Source: Streptomyces sp. NBC_01294
Lineage (GTDB): Bacteria > Actinomycetota > Actinomycetes > Streptomycetales > Streptomycetaceae
Length of the DNA stretch: 64,000 nt
Assembly (NCBI RefSeq): GCF_035917235.1
Contig: NZ_CP108423.1
Span: forward strand, 4,157,001 to 4,221,000
Direction: 5' to 3'
Positions 1 to 8,771 of this stretch are shown here, one piece after another. The position numbers and the translations under genes are program-made. The stretch's first letter is position 1, and every line of letters begins with the position of its first letter. Below the pieces are notes generated by a model. That model had not been told where the DNA came from. It saw nothing but the letters and a program-made list of their open reading frames with translations, and ran no database searches.

Positions 1-406
1 GACCGTCGAGGATCCGCCCGTAGGAGGTGGCGCTGCGCGGCACGGTCTCGATGTGGCCGAGTTCGGCATGGCCGAGGCCCAGGCCGATCGTGCTGCCGGG
101 GCCGAGTCCGTCGGAGGGCTCCAGGACGATCAGTCCGCGGCGGGCACCGACGAGTGAGGCCCCGGCGCGCAGGAACTCGTGGAGGGAGGTGTCGAGGTCG
201 CCGGCGCGGGCCAGCCGCTCGGTGAGCTCGTGCAGGGTGGTGAGGTCCGAGACCATGCCCGCCAGCCGGTCCTGGATGAGACTGCCCGGGCCGGTCGGAG
301 GGGCCGGTGCGGGGGTGGTCCGGGCGGGCGTGGGCGCCGCAGTGTGCGGTGACGCGGTAACTGCCGGATCGATTCCAGCCACTTTCGGCAGATGCGGGGC
401 GCTCAT
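1..406 (-). CDS. GAF-domain regulatory protein, N-terminal part (runs off window)
   Basis: The reading frame starts at an ATG at 406 on the minus strand and is open to the window edge, giving about 135 residues. After a Pro/Ala/Thr-rich leader of about 40 residues there is a helical stretch (DLTTLHELTERLARAGDLD) followed by EFLRAGASLVGARRGLIVL, the usual opening of GAF-type sensor domains in Streptomyces regulators such as SpoIIE/PP2C phosphatases and two-component sensors. The start is cytoplasmic in character, with no signal peptide. The C-terminal output domain lies outside the window, so the enzyme class (phosphatase, kinase or ANTAR protein) cannot be decided. The gene is divergent from the primase-like gene at 921. 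Confidence 0.7.
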   Translation of the reverse strand, partial: MSAPHLPKVAGIDPAVTASPHTAAPTPARTTPAPAPPTGPGSLIQDRLAGMVSDLTTLHELTERLARAGDLDTSLHEFLRAGASLVGARRGLIVLEPSDGLGPGSTIGLGLGHAELGHIETVPRSATSYGRILDG

Positions 407-920
407 GGCGTCCGCCTTTCCACCTGGTGCGATTCGCTAAATAGCATCGCAAACCCCCAGATCGTGCTGCGCCGCCATCAAGGAATCCACATCTACACGC
501 ACACGTGGATGCATGTCCAGCATTGCCCAGGTGGGAATCCTGGTGTCCGTGAGACGGCAACTCACTGTCGAGCCAAGGCTAGAACTTGGCCGGAAAAAGC
601 TGGAAGCAGTCGGTTTTTGCGGTCGACTGGACGGGCTCCACAGGGCGGTCGGGTAGCTACTCGTTGGTGTCCGCGGCCAGTTGGCGCCGCCGGGAACCAC
701 CCGGGACGGGCCGCCGTCCTTAGCGGCGGCAGCCGCTCTCGGCAGTCGGCGCGGGTCGCGCTCCGCCCCCGCCGGACGTTTGATGGACCCGTAAGAAAAC
801 TGCACGAACCGTGTGAACCTGCTTCTGGCGGACAGTGACGCGAAACCTGTACGTGTGGTGAGACACCGGTTACATGGTGTGATGTGGCCCTCGGCGTTCA
901 ACGGAAAGGAACGAGCGCTC
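407..920. other. Divergent intergenic region, 514 bp
   Basis: This gap separates two divergent genes and must hold both promoters. No convincing coding frame, tRNA or long repeat is visible. The base composition is less GC-rich around 425-620 than in the flanking genes, as expected of a promoter region. A short CCGCCG/CGGCGG hairpin lies near 711-727. I cannot assign a specific promoter class. Confidence 0.5.
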
Positions 921-1661
921 ATGCGCGAGATCCTCGGAAGGCGTCTCCAGCGGCTCCGCGATCGCTTTCAATCCCTGCGCCCCGACCCGGGACAGAGCGG
1001 CACCGCGTCCGCTCTCCTCGACGCGGCGCTCACCTGCGCCACCAGATGGCAGTGGCCCGTCCTGCCCGGCGTCGGCCGGTCCGGCACCGACGGCTCGCGC
1101 TGCGCCTGCCCCGACCCCGACTGCGTCGTCCCCGGCGCACACCCCTTCGACCCGGGGCTGCTCGCCGCCACCACCGACCCCCGGATGGTGGCCTGGTGGT
1201 GGACCAACCGGCCCACCGCACCCGTCCTGATGGCCACCGGCGGGACCGCCCCGTGCGCGGTGAGCCTGCCTGCCGCCGCGGCCGCGCAGGCCCTCGTACG
1301 ACTGGACGCGCAGGGCCTGCGGCTCGGGCCGATCGTGGCCACGCCCACGCGCTGGTCGCTGCTGGTGGCGCCGTATTCGCTGGAGCGGCTCGGCGAACTC
1401 CTCTACGCGAAGGACCACGTGCCCTCCTCGCTGCGCTTCCATGGTGAGGGCGGCTACCTGCTGCTGCCGCCTTCCGCCGCGTCCAGTGGCGGCCAGGTGC
1501 GCTGGGAACGGGAGCCGGGCGCGCCGCCGCAGGCACGGTCGCCCAAGCTGCGTCCGCACGCTGCCGGGAACCTCTGGCTGCCCGAGGTCGAAGCGGTCGT
1601 GGACGCGCTGGTCGAGGCGAGCAGCGGCGCACCCGGCGGCGGCAGCCGGCTCGCGTACTGA
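921..1661 (+). CDS. Primase/polymerase-like protein (prim-pol family, actinobacterial)
   Basis: This gene encodes 246 residues. The ATG at 921 is chosen because GGAAAGGA lies 10 bases upstream; earlier starts at 813 and 884 have no such site. The N-terminal ALTCATRWQWPVLPGVG, the Cys-rich CACPDPDCVVPGAHP and the WWWTNRPTAPVLM segment are typical of the short bifunctional DNA primase/polymerase N-terminal family that is abundant in Streptomyces. Family members elsewhere make primers or short DNA. I could not identify a clear acidic catalytic pair here, so polymerase activity is unproven. It is monocistronic and followed by a secreted-protein gene. Confidence 0.7.
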   Translation: MREILGRRLQRLRDRFQSLRPDPGQSGTASALLDAALTCATRWQWPVLPGVGRSGTDGSRCACPDPDCVVPGAHPFDPGLLAATTDPRMVAWWWTNRPTAPVLMATGGTAPCAVSLPAAAAAQALVRLDAQGLRLGPIVATPTRWSLLVAPYSLERLGELLYAKDHVPSSLRFHGEGGYLLLPPSAASSGGQVRWEREPGAPPQARSPKLRPHAAGNLWLPEVEAVVDALVEASSGAPGGGSRLAY

Positions 1662-1769
1662 CCTGCAGGGCCCCGGGGATCACTCGTACGGGTGCCAGCG
1701 GGACCGGTTTCCACGGGAATTGGGCGCGGGGATCTCCGTGCCCCATTCCCGCATCGCTATCTTCGGCGA

Positions 1770-2342
1770 ATGAATCTCCGCCTGATCGGTATCGGCGCCG
1801 GTGTGTTGATCATCTTGTCGCTCCCGCTTGCCGGAGCGATCGCCGGGCCGGATTTCGCCGGTCAGGACGACGGAAAGGGTGGCGGCCTGTTCTCGACCCT
1901 CGGGCTTTCGGACTCCTCCCGCACCGCTCCGGCGTCGCCCGGGCACTCGGAGGTGGCGTCCGGGCCCGAGCGGCCGGGCCAGGCCGAGCAGCCCCGTACG
2001 GATTCCCGCTGCGGCCCCGAACTGTCCTCGCCGCACGGGGTGGAGGCGCAGACCTGCGTGCTGGTGTCCGAAGGCCATACGTGGGGCCGGAGTTACTACA
2101 GGAACACCAGCGGCCGCGCGCTCGATGCCGTGTTGGCGGTGATGGGTCCGGCCGGGCGCACCGTCCAGATCCGGTGCGCGGTCGGCGCGGGCGACGAGCC
2201 TGGTCTGTGCGAGACGCCGAAGGAGGCTTCAGCCGGGGAGCCGGACAGTTACTCGGCCGTAGCGGAATTTGCAGTTCCGGATGATGAAGGCGCGCTGCTC
2301 TTGCGGTCCGGGAGCAACTCACCGGCACCGGGTGACGGTTGA
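1770..2342 (+). CDS. Membrane-anchored or secreted protein of unknown function
   Basis: This 190-residue product begins with one hydrophobic helix at residues 4-24 (LRLIGIGAGVLIILSLPLAG), which can act as signal anchor. A low-complexity Ser/Pro/Gly linker follows, and then a small globular part with four cysteines (CGPEL, TCVL, IRCAVG, GLCE) that could form two disulfides outside the cell. No known domain is recognised. The ATG at 1770 is the first Met before the hydrophobic helix; the frame is open further upstream but without a signal-like sequence. It ends just before a strong hairpin at 2363. Confidence 0.65.
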   Translation: MNLRLIGIGAGVLIILSLPLAGAIAGPDFAGQDDGKGGGLFSTLGLSDSSRTAPASPGHSEVASGPERPGQAEQPRTDSRCGPELSSPHGVEAQTCVLVSEGHTWGRSYYRNTSGRALDAVLAVMGPAGRTVQIRCAVGAGDEPGLCETPKEASAGEPDSYSAVAEFAVPDDEGALLLRSGSNSPAPGDG

Positions 2343-2362
2343 GTACCGCCGAAAATGGAAGG

Positions 2363-2402
2363 GCCCGGTCGCTGGCGACGGGGGATGCACCAGCGACCGG
2401 GC
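2363..2402. terminator. Terminator hairpin between convergent genes
   Basis: There is a perfect 13-bp stem, GCCCGGTCGCTGG (2363-2375) pairing with 2390-2402, with a 14-base loop. It sits 20 bp after the stop of the 1770 gene and before the 3' end of the convergent SEC-C gene. It lacks a T-run, as is common in Streptomyces. Confidence 0.7.
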
Positions 2403-2522
2403 TACAAGAACGGTAACAAGAGATCGCCTGTTCGCAAATTCGATCTCTGATATTCAGACACCGATTTGCAGACGATTAGCGGGAGTTGTGACTCCGGTCA
2501 CCGGCTCCGCGCGTGCGCACGG

Positions 2523-3497
2523 TCAGCTGAGGGTCACCTGGCGGTTGGTGAGCCCGCCGCGTGCCCGGCGCTCCTCCGTGGTCAGCGGGGCGTCCGTGGC
2601 CAGGGCCCCGGCCAGCCGCTCGGCGAACTCCGCCGCGGGCTTCTCGACGTCGTCGGCCGTGACCCCAGTGGGCAGGTCCCAGACGGGGACCATCAGGCCG
2701 TGGGCGCGGAAGGATCCGACGAGCTTCGTGCCCTCGCCGAGCGAGGACGTGCCGGCCGCGTGCAGCCGCGCGAGGGCGTCGAGCAGCTTCTCCTCGGGGT
2801 GCGGCATGACCCAGCGCAGGTGGTTCTTGTCCGGGGTCTCGCACCAGTAGGCGGCGTCGACGCCGGTCAGCTTGACGGTGGGAATGGCGGCCGCGTTGGC
2901 GCGCTCCAGCGAGGCGGCGATCTCCGGGGAGGAGCTCTGGGCGCTCTCGGATTCCGGAATCCAGAATTCGAAGCCGCTGTGCACAACCGGCTCGAAACCG
3001 CCGTCGAGGCCCAGGAGATCCTGAAGTCGCGGCCCCTCGGCGGGAACCCGGCGCGCGGCAACCGGCGTACCCGGGTCCGCTACGAGCGCACGCTCCAGGG
3101 TGTCGGCCATGTCGCGGCCGAGGTCCCCGGTGGACGAGTCGTTCTGCAGGCCGAGCAGGACGGACCCGTCCTCGCGGCGCAGCGCCGGCCAGGCCATGGG
3201 AAGTACGGTCACCAGCGTGACCGAGGGGACGCCCTCGGGCAGCCCGCCCTTGAGGGACAGCGGGACGGTGGCCGCGGGCACCAGCTCGCGCAGCGCGACC
3301 CAGTCGCACTCGCCCGGCAGGCCCTCGAAGGGGCGCTGCACGTGTTCGGTGACGGCGTGCGCGGCGGCTGCGCCGTGGCAGGCTTTGTAGCGGCGCCCGG
3401 ATCCGCAGGGGCAGGGCTCGCGGGCGCCCACAACGGGGATTTCACCGTTGGTGAGCTGCGGCTTTGCGGTCTTGGCTGCGGGGCGCTTCTTGGCCAT
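2523..3497 (-). CDS. DUF5926 family protein with N-terminal SEC-C zinc motif
   Basis: This 324-residue protein starts at [12 protein letters not shown] (ATG at 3497). Residues 29-41 carry [13 protein letters not shown], the SEC-C metal motif (C29, C31, C40, H41) first known from the C-terminus of SecA, where it binds zinc. The rest ([15 protein letters not shown] ... [20 protein letters not shown] ... [21 protein letters not shown]) matches the actinobacterial DUF5926 family, whose function is unknown. A basic leader precedes the zinc motif. The frame could extend upstream to 3593, but that part is Arg/Pro-rich and not family-like. It is likely cytosolic. Confidence 0.85.
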   Translation of the reverse strand: MAKKRPAAKTAKPQLTNGEIPVVGAREPCPCGSGRRYKACHGAAAAHAVTEHVQRPFEGLPGECDWVALRELVPAATVPLSLKGGLPEGVPSVTLVTVLPMAWPALRREDGSVLLGLQNDSSTGDLGRDMADTLERALVADPGTPVAARRVPAEGPRLQDLLGLDGGFEPVVHSGFEFWIPESESAQSSSPEIAASLERANAAAIPTVKLTGVDAAYWCETPDKNHLRWVMPHPEEKLLDALARLHAAGTSSLGEGTKLVGSFRAHGLMVPVWDLPTGVTADDVEKPAAEFAERLAGALATDAPLTTEERRARGGLTNRQVTLS

Positions 3498-3763
3498 CGT
3501 GGGTGTCTCCCGGTTGCGGCGGTACGGCGTCGTGTCTGGGCGCGAGCCTAGCCGTTCGTACCGCCGGAACCGGTGGGGTGCGGCCGGGAGCACGGTCGGC
3601 GTGCGCTCCCGGACGGCCGCCTGTGCGGATGACCGGTACTGCTGTGCTGTTGTGGTGAGTTTGTGCGGTGCTGCGGTGCTGCGGTGCTGCGGTGCTGCTG
3701 CGGTACCGCTGTGCGGACTGTTCTGCGGTACTGCCCTGAGGCTGTTCTGTCAGGGATCCCGGG
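3498..3763. repeat. Intergenic region with 8-bp tandem repeat
   Basis: Between the anti-sigma-like gene and the SEC-C gene lies a short tandem array, GTGCTGCG repeated four times with one base change in the last copy (3668-3699), plus a looser TGCGGTACTG-like continuation. No coding frame is supported. Slippage makes such arrays vary in length between strains. Confidence 0.6.
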
Positions 3764-4369
3764 TCAGGGATCCAGATCGTCGAACGCCGTGCTGAAGTCG
3801 ATCGCCGGGGGCGCAACGCGCGTAGCGAAATCGTCGTGCCGGGGCCCACAGGCAACGATCACCCACACGGTGACCTCACCCGCCGCTCCGTCCCGGACAC
3901 CCCAGTCCTGGGCAAGGGCGCTGATGATGTTCAGCCCCCGGCCGCCGCGCGCGGTGACCGAGGGCGTGGCAGGAACAGGGCGGGTGGGCCCGCCCCCGTC
4001 CGTTACCTCGACCGTCAGCCGCCCCGCTCTGTCGATGCGCCATGCGGCGCGTATCTCCCCGTCCCCGACTTCCCGTCTGCCCAGGGGCCTGCCGTGTCGG
4101 CAGGCGTTGCTGAGCAGTTCGGAAAGGATCAGTACGGCATCGTCCACGACCGATTCGGGCACACCGCTGATACGCAGTTGTTCGCGCATCCGCTGTCTCG
4201 CCTCGCCCACGCCCGCAGGACCATGGCGTACGTCCATGCACGACGACGTGGGCACTTCCTGTGCCACCACCAACGCCACCCCCGGAACCTCCTTAGCCCC
4301 ACGCATGGTCTGGATGCCCCAATGGCCTGGACCGGAAACCGCCGAAGCGGACCGCTCTGACGCATTCAT
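3764..4369 (-). CDS. RsbW-like anti-sigma/serine-kinase ATPase
   Basis: This 201-residue protein has a C-terminal GHKL ATPase fold. The N-box is SELLSNACRHG (Asn about 88), the G1 motif is EVTDGGG (about 121-127) and the G2 motif is RGGRGLNII (about 141-149). It lacks a histidine phosphoacceptor domain, like RsbW/SpoIIAB-type kinases that phosphorylate anti-anti-sigma proteins and bind sigma factors. Streptomyces genomes carry dozens of these, mostly without assigned partners. The ATG at 4369 gives the usual MNASERS-type start; an upstream extension to 4441 is Arg-rich and unlikely. No partner antagonist is adjacent. Two SigB/F-type sigma genes lie 37 kb away at 40635-42616. Confidence 0.8.
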   Translation of the reverse strand: MNASERSASAVSGPGHWGIQTMRGAKEVPGVALVVAQEVPTSSCMDVRHGPAGVGEARQRMREQLRISGVPESVVDDAVLILSELLSNACRHGRPLGRREVGDGEIRAAWRIDRAGRLTVEVTDGGGPTRPVPATPSVTARGGRGLNIISALAQDWGVRDGAAGEVTVWVIVACGPRHDDFATRVAPPAIDFSTAFDDLDP

Positions 4370-4450
4370 GCCGAACGAATGCGGAGCGGATGCGCCGGAG
4401 CACACCCTGTTACGCGAGGGTCGAAAGTGACGGGTGCGCAAAAGGGGACG

Positions 4451-5239
4451 TCAGCGCCCGAGTTGGGACAGAACCTGACGGGGTCTGTTCGTGATGATTG
4501 CTTCCACACCCAGATCAGCGCAGAGCTGAACGTCTTCCGGCTCGTTCACTGTCCATACGTGCACGGAGTGGCCCGCGGCTTGAAGCTTGCGGACGAAGCC
4601 GGGGTGGTTGCGCACGATCCGCATCCCGGGACCGGCGATCGACACCCCGGCCGGCAGCCGCCCGTCCCGCATCCGGGGCGAGATGAACTGCATCAGGTAC
4701 ACGGTCGGGATCGCCGGAGCCGCCGCCCGCACCCGGTGCAGGGAGCGCGCGGAGAAGCTCATGACCCGTACGGGGCGTGGGCCCTCGACGGGCGGGGCGT
4801 CCAGGCCGAAGCGCTTGAGGAGGAAGAGGAGGCGCTCCTCCACCTGTCCGGCCCAGCGGGTCGGGTGCTTCGTCTCGATCGCGAGCTGCACCGGCCGCCC
4901 GGCGTCGGAGACCAACTCCAGCAGGCGCTCCAGGGTGAGGACGGAGGTGAGCGCGGGGTCCGCGTCCCAGTCGGGGGACTCCTCGCGGTCCTTCCAGGAG
5001 CCGAAGTCCAGGGCCGCGAGATCGGCCAGCTCCAGGGCGGAGACGGCTCCGCGGCCGTTCGAGGTGCGGTTCACCCGGCGGTCGTGGACCAGGACCAGAT
5101 GGCCGTCCGCGGTGAGCCGGACATCACATTCGAGGGCGTCGGCGCCGTCCTCGATGGCCTTTCGGTAGGCGGCCAGGGTGTGCTCGGGGGCATCCTCCGA
5201 GGCGCCGCGGTGGGCGACGACCTGGATGCTGCGCGGCAT
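4451..5239 (-). CDS. Glycerophosphodiester phosphodiesterase
   Basis: This 262-residue TIM-barrel enzyme of the GDPD family is expected to hydrolyse glycerophosphodiesters to glycerol-3-phosphate and an alcohol. The signature VAHRGASEDAPEHTLAAY near the start and ECDVRLTADGHLVLVHD about 30 residues later supply the catalytic histidines and metal ligands. Later AIETKH and HVWTVN match conserved barrel strands. No signal peptide is present, so it is intracellular. The start is taken as ATG at 5239; an in-frame GTG at 5251 is possible. The frame stays open far upstream (to 7120) only because it runs antisense to the HtrA gene. Confidence 0.93.
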   Translation of the reverse strand: MPRSIQVVAHRGASEDAPEHTLAAYRKAIEDGADALECDVRLTADGHLVLVHDRRVNRTSNGRGAVSALELADLAALDFGSWKDREESPDWDADPALTSVLTLERLLELVSDAGRPVQLAIETKHPTRWAGQVEERLLFLLKRFGLDAPPVEGPRPVRVMSFSARSLHRVRAAAPAIPTVYLMQFISPRMRDGRLPAGVSIAGPGMRIVRNHPGFVRKLQAAGHSVHVWTVNEPEDVQLCADLGVEAIITNRPRQVLSQLGR

Positions 5240-5476
5240 GGCGTGGGTCACCGGGTCATGGTGCCACCGAGTGGGCACTGTACGTCGAGGTCCGGCCGCG
5301 CGGATGTGTCCATAATGTCGGATGTAAAGAATGGGGGAGATACACAGGTCCGGCTTACAGTGCTCTGACGGGTCATGGGAAAGGCTTTGCCCAGGAACTT
5401 GTGCGGCACGTCGAACGTTCAGTCGGACCGATCGCCAGAGAATTATTGAAGCCGTGTGTGACGAGGAGAGAGCGCT

Positions 5477-7078
5477 GTGAGCACCGAGAACGAGGGCACC
5501 GCGGCCCCCACACCCCCCGCGGCCCCGTCCGTACCCCCTGCTCCGGCCTCCGAGACGCAGGCCGGGGTACCGGCGTCTGCTCCGCAGCCGGCCGACGCAC
5601 CGCCGGCCGGGGCTCCGGCGCCGCCCGCGGCTCCCGGCCCTGCTCCGGTCGCACCGCCGGCCGCTCCGGCGTTCGCGCCCGCCGCCGAGCCGGTGACCCA
5701 GCAGCTGCCGCCGACGCCCACTCCCGGCACCGAGCAGACCCAGCAGTTCCCGCCCACCCCGGCGCCTGAGGCCCCCGCGTACGGCCAGGCCCCGGCGTAC
5801 GGCCAGGCTCCCGCGTACGGGCAGGCTCCCGCCCCGGCCGCGCACGGAGCCGAGGGCTGGCCGCCCCCGCCGCCCACCGTGCCCGCGTACGAGGCGGGCG
5901 GCGGACACGGAGGCCCGGTCTGGGGTGCTCCGCTGACGGCCGACGGCGCCCCCGCGCCCAAGCCGAAGGGCAAGGGCGGCCTGATCGCGGGCGTCCTGGT
6001 GGCGGCCCTCCTCGCGGGCGGCATCGGCGGCGGCGTGGGCTACTGGGCCGCCGAACGCAGCAACAACGGCACCGGCTCGACCACGATCAGCGCCGCCACC
6101 CCGAAGGACCTCAAGCGCGAGGCCGGCTCGATCGCCGGCCTGGCCGCGGGCGCGCTGCCCAGCGTGGTCACCATCGAGGCCTCGGCCGGCGACGGCGAGG
6201 GCGGTACCGGCACCGGGTTCGTCTACGACCAGCAGGGCCACATCCTCACCAACAACCACGTGGTGGCCTCCGCCGCGAACGGCGGCAAGCTCTTCGCGAT
6301 CTTCTCCGACGGCAAGAAGTACGACGCTGAGGTGGTGGGCCGCGCCCAGGGCTACGACGTCGCCGTCCTCAAGCTGAAGACCCCGCCGGCCGGCCTCAAG
6401 CCGCTGCCGCTCGGTGACTCCGACAAGGTCGCGGTCGGCGACTCGACCATCGCGATCGGCGCCCCCTTCGGCCTGTCCAACACGGTCACCACCGGCATCG
6501 TCAGCGCCAAGAACCGCCCGGTCGCCTCCGGAGACGGCACAGGAGCCAAGAACTCGTACATGAGCGCGCTCCAGACGGACGCCTCGATCAACCCGGGCAA
6601 CTCCGGCGGTCCGCTGCTCGACGGACGCGGCGCGGTCATCGGCATCAACTCCGCGATCCAGTCGGCCGGCAACGGCGGCTTCGGCGGCGGCCAGGCCGGC
6701 TCCATCGGCCTCGGCTTCGCCATCCCGATCAACCAGGCGAAGAACGTCGCCGAATCGCTGATCAAGACGGGCAAGCCGGTCTACCCGGTGATCTCGGTCT
6801 CCGTGGACCTCCAGGCCAAGGCCGAGGGCGCCAAGATCTCCGAGCAGGGCGCGGCCGCCAGCGAGCTGGTCGACCCCAACGGTCCGGCCGGCAAGGCGGG
6901 CCTCAAGCCGGGCGACATCATCACCGAGTTCGGCGGCAAGCCGGTCGACAGCGGCCCGACGCTGATCAGCATGATCTGGACGTACAAGCCCGGCGACACG
7001 GTCAAGCTGACCTACCTGCGCGGCGGCAAGCCGACCACGGTCGACATCACGCTCGGCTCGCGGATCGGCGACAAGTAG
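5477..7078 (+). CDS. Membrane-anchored HtrA/DegP-type serine protease with PDZ domain
   Basis: This 533-residue protein starts at GTG 5477 behind GAGGAGAG. Residues 1-165 are a cytoplasmic Pro/Ala-rich disordered region with three AYGQAP repeats. One transmembrane helix follows at about 168-190 (GLIAGVLVAALLAGGIGGG). The extracellular trypsin-like domain has the full triad: His261 in TNNHVV, Asp294 in GYDVAV and Ser376 in NPGNSGGPL. A C-terminal PDZ domain (about 425-525, AGLKPGDIITEFGGKPV) should bind exposed C-termini of misfolded proteins. Its role is envelope protein quality control. A strong terminator at 7145 separates it from the LysR gene. Confidence 0.95.
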   Translation: MSTENEGTAAPTPPAAPSVPPAPASETQAGVPASAPQPADAPPAGAPAPPAAPGPAPVAPPAAPAFAPAAEPVTQQLPPTPTPGTEQTQQFPPTPAPEAPAYGQAPAYGQAPAYGQAPAPAAHGAEGWPPPPPTVPAYEAGGGHGGPVWGAPLTADGAPAPKPKGKGGLIAGVLVAALLAGGIGGGVGYWAAERSNNGTGSTTISAATPKDLKREAGSIAGLAAGALPSVVTIEASAGDGEGGTGTGFVYDQQGHILTNNHVVASAANGGKLFAIFSDGKKYDAEVVGRAQGYDVAVLKLKTPPAGLKPLPLGDSDKVAVGDSTIAIGAPFGLSNTVTTGIVSAKNRPVASGDGTGAKNSYMSALQTDASINPGNSGGPLLDGRGAVIGINSAIQSAGNGGFGGGQAGSIGLGFAIPINQAKNVAESLIKTGKPVYPVISVSVDLQAKAEGAKISEQGAAASELVDPNGPAGKAGLKPGDIITEFGGKPVDSGPTLISMIWTYKPGDTVKLTYLRGGKPTTVDITLGSRIGDK

Positions 7079-7144
7079 GGCGACAAGTAGGTCGAGAAGC
7101 AGGGCGAGAAGCAGAGCCACCGGCCGCGGCGGTGGCGTGACGGC

Positions 7145-7180
7145 GAGGGGCCGTAGGCGGGATTGCGCCTACGGCCCCTC
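7145..7180 (+). terminator. Strong terminator after the HtrA gene
   Basis: A perfect 15-bp stem (7145-7159 with 7166-7180, GAGGGGCCGTAGGCG) has a 6-base loop. It ends 20 bp before the LysR start, so the LysR promoter must be very short or overlap the hairpin. Confidence 0.8.
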
Positions 7181-7200
7181 CAACGTCCGCTTATGCTTCG

Positions 7201-8109
7201 GTGGTGTTCGATTCTCGGCACATACGGACGTTTCACGCGGTGGTCGCCTCCGGGTCGTACTCGGCCGCCGCCCGCGTACTGGGGTACACCCAGCCCGCCA
7301 TCACCCAGCAGATGAAGGCGCTCGAACGCGCCGTCGGCACCCCGCTGTTCACCCGCGTGGGCCGCAAGATGCAGCTCACCGAGGCCGGGGAATCCCTCTC
7401 CCGGCACGCCGAGACCATCCTCGGCAACCTCTCCGCCGCCGAGGCCCAGCTGAGGGCGTACGCACGCCTGCGCACCGGGCGGGTCAGGCTGTGCGGTTTC
7501 CCCAGCGCCAACGTCACCCTCGTCCCGGAGGCCCTGAGCAGCCTGGCCAAGGACCATCCGGGCATCCAGGTGGAGCTGCTGGAGGGGGAGCCCCCGGAGT
7601 CGCTGCGCCGGCTGGAGCGCGGGGAGTGCGACATCACCCTGGCCTTCACCTATCCCGGCCTGCACGAGGAGGTACCGGAGGAGGTCACCGAGGTCAGGCT
7701 GCTGGAGGACCAGCTGACGGTGCTGCTCCCGACCGGGCATCCGCTGGCCCGGCGCCGCGCCGTGCACCTGGCCGACCTCGCCGAGGAACGGTGGATCGCC
7801 GGCTGCCCGCGCTGCCGGGCGAACCTGCTGCACGAGTGCGCGGAGCTGGGCTTCGTCCCCGACATCCGGTTCGCCACCGACGACAACCTGGTGGTGCAGA
7901 GCCTGGTCGGCCAGGGGCTGGGCGTGGCGATGATGCCCGCGCTGGTGCTGCCCTCCCTCTCGCTGAACCGGGTCTGCGGGCGGGCGCTCCAGCCGGCTGC
8001 GCGCCGGCACATCGCCGCCTACGTCTACCAGGACCACCTGCGGATCCCGGCGACGGCCGTGGTGCTCGACGCACTCAAGCGGGTGGCGGCGAACAGGGTC
8101 GGCTGCTGA
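7201..8109 (+). CDS. LysR-family transcriptional regulator
   Basis: This protein has 302 residues, with GTG starts at 7201 and 7204. The N-terminal winged HTH (about 1-60: IRTFHAVVASGSYSAAARVL, TQPAITQQMKALERAVGTPL) and the periplasmic-binding-like effector domain (about 90-290) are standard for the family. No ribosome site precedes the start; TTATGCT lies at 7191-7197, so the message may be leaderless. The next genes in the same direction encode cysteine dioxygenase and a YeiH-type transporter, so it probably senses a sulfur compound (cysteine, sulfite or an O-acetylserine-like inducer) and controls them. The effector is inferred from context only. Confidence 0.9.
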   Translation: MVFDSRHIRTFHAVVASGSYSAAARVLGYTQPAITQQMKALERAVGTPLFTRVGRKMQLTEAGESLSRHAETILGNLSAAEAQLRAYARLRTGRVRLCGFPSANVTLVPEALSSLAKDHPGIQVELLEGEPPESLRRLERGECDITLAFTYPGLHEEVPEEVTEVRLLEDQLTVLLPTGHPLARRRAVHLADLAEERWIAGCPRCRANLLHECAELGFVPDIRFATDDNLVVQSLVGQGLGVAMMPALVLPSLSLNRVCGRALQPAARRHIAAYVYQDHLRIPATAVVLDALKRVAANRVGC

Positions 8110-8222
8110 CCGGGTCGGCTGCCGGCCAGGTCCACTGCCGAACCCAACCCATAAGCGGTGCTTGGGATTTCAGATGACAACTGTCGTTGGACGTGATGGA
8201 ACGGTGGCCGCACGCTGCCGAT

Positions 8223-8771
8223 ATGACCACCACCACGCCGGCCCGAACCACCACGAGGATGGCCGCCCTCGTCAGTGAGATCCGCACCGTCGTGGAGCGG
8301 GGGCTGGCTCCCGACCTCACCGCCTACCTGGTGGGCGAACGGCTCGCCCCACACCTGGGGGCACCCGAGCTCCTGACCCCGGCGCAGCAGGAGGGCGATC
8401 CGCAGCGGTACCGGCAGCACATCCTGCACGCCGAGTCCGACGGCAGCTTCTCGGTGGTGGCGCTGGTGTGGCTGCCCGGACAGGAGACCTGCATCCACGA
8501 CCACGTGTCGTGGTGCGTGGCCGGCGTACACCAGGGCGAGGAGAGCGAACGTCGCTTCCGCCTCGCGCCCGGGGCCGGCCCGGCCCGGCTGGTGGCCACC
8601 GAGGACGTGGTCAACGCCCAGGGCGCCGTCTGTGGGTTCGCCCCGCCCGGTGACATCCACAAGGTGCGCAACTCCTGTCACACGAAGGCGATATCCGTGC
8701 ACGTGTACGGCGCCGACGTGTCCCGGCTGGGCACCAGCATCCGTCGTGTCTACACGCTCCCCGTCGACTGA
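8223..8771 (+). CDS. Cysteine dioxygenase family protein
   Basis: This 182-residue cupin has the three-histidine iron site of cysteine dioxygenases: His92 and His94 in CIHDHVSW and His146 in DIHKVRN. The enzyme oxidises L-cysteine with O2 to cysteine sulfinate, which is then split to pyruvate and sulfite. A start at ATG 8223 is chosen; ATG 8259 is also possible. The gene follows a LysR regulator and its stop overlaps the ATG of a YeiH-type exporter gene (TGATG). That arrangement suggests that oxidation of cysteine and disposal of a sulfur product are coupled. Confidence 0.92.
   Translation: MTTTTPARTTTRMAALVSEIRTVVERGLAPDLTAYLVGERLAPHLGAPELLTPAQQEGDPQRYRQHILHAESDGSFSVVALVWLPGQETCIHDHVSWCVAGVHQGEESERRFRLAPGAGPARLVATEDVVNAQGAVCGFAPPGDIHKVRNSCHTKAISVHVYGADVSRLGTSIRRVYTLPVD

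Noticed and set aside
4451..7120. 889-codon minus-strand open frame across the glycerophosphodiesterase and the HtrA gene
   Set aside because: Only the part below 5239 is family sequence; the rest is antisense to the HtrA gene, with Gly/Arg/Ala/Val composition produced by GC-biased third positions.
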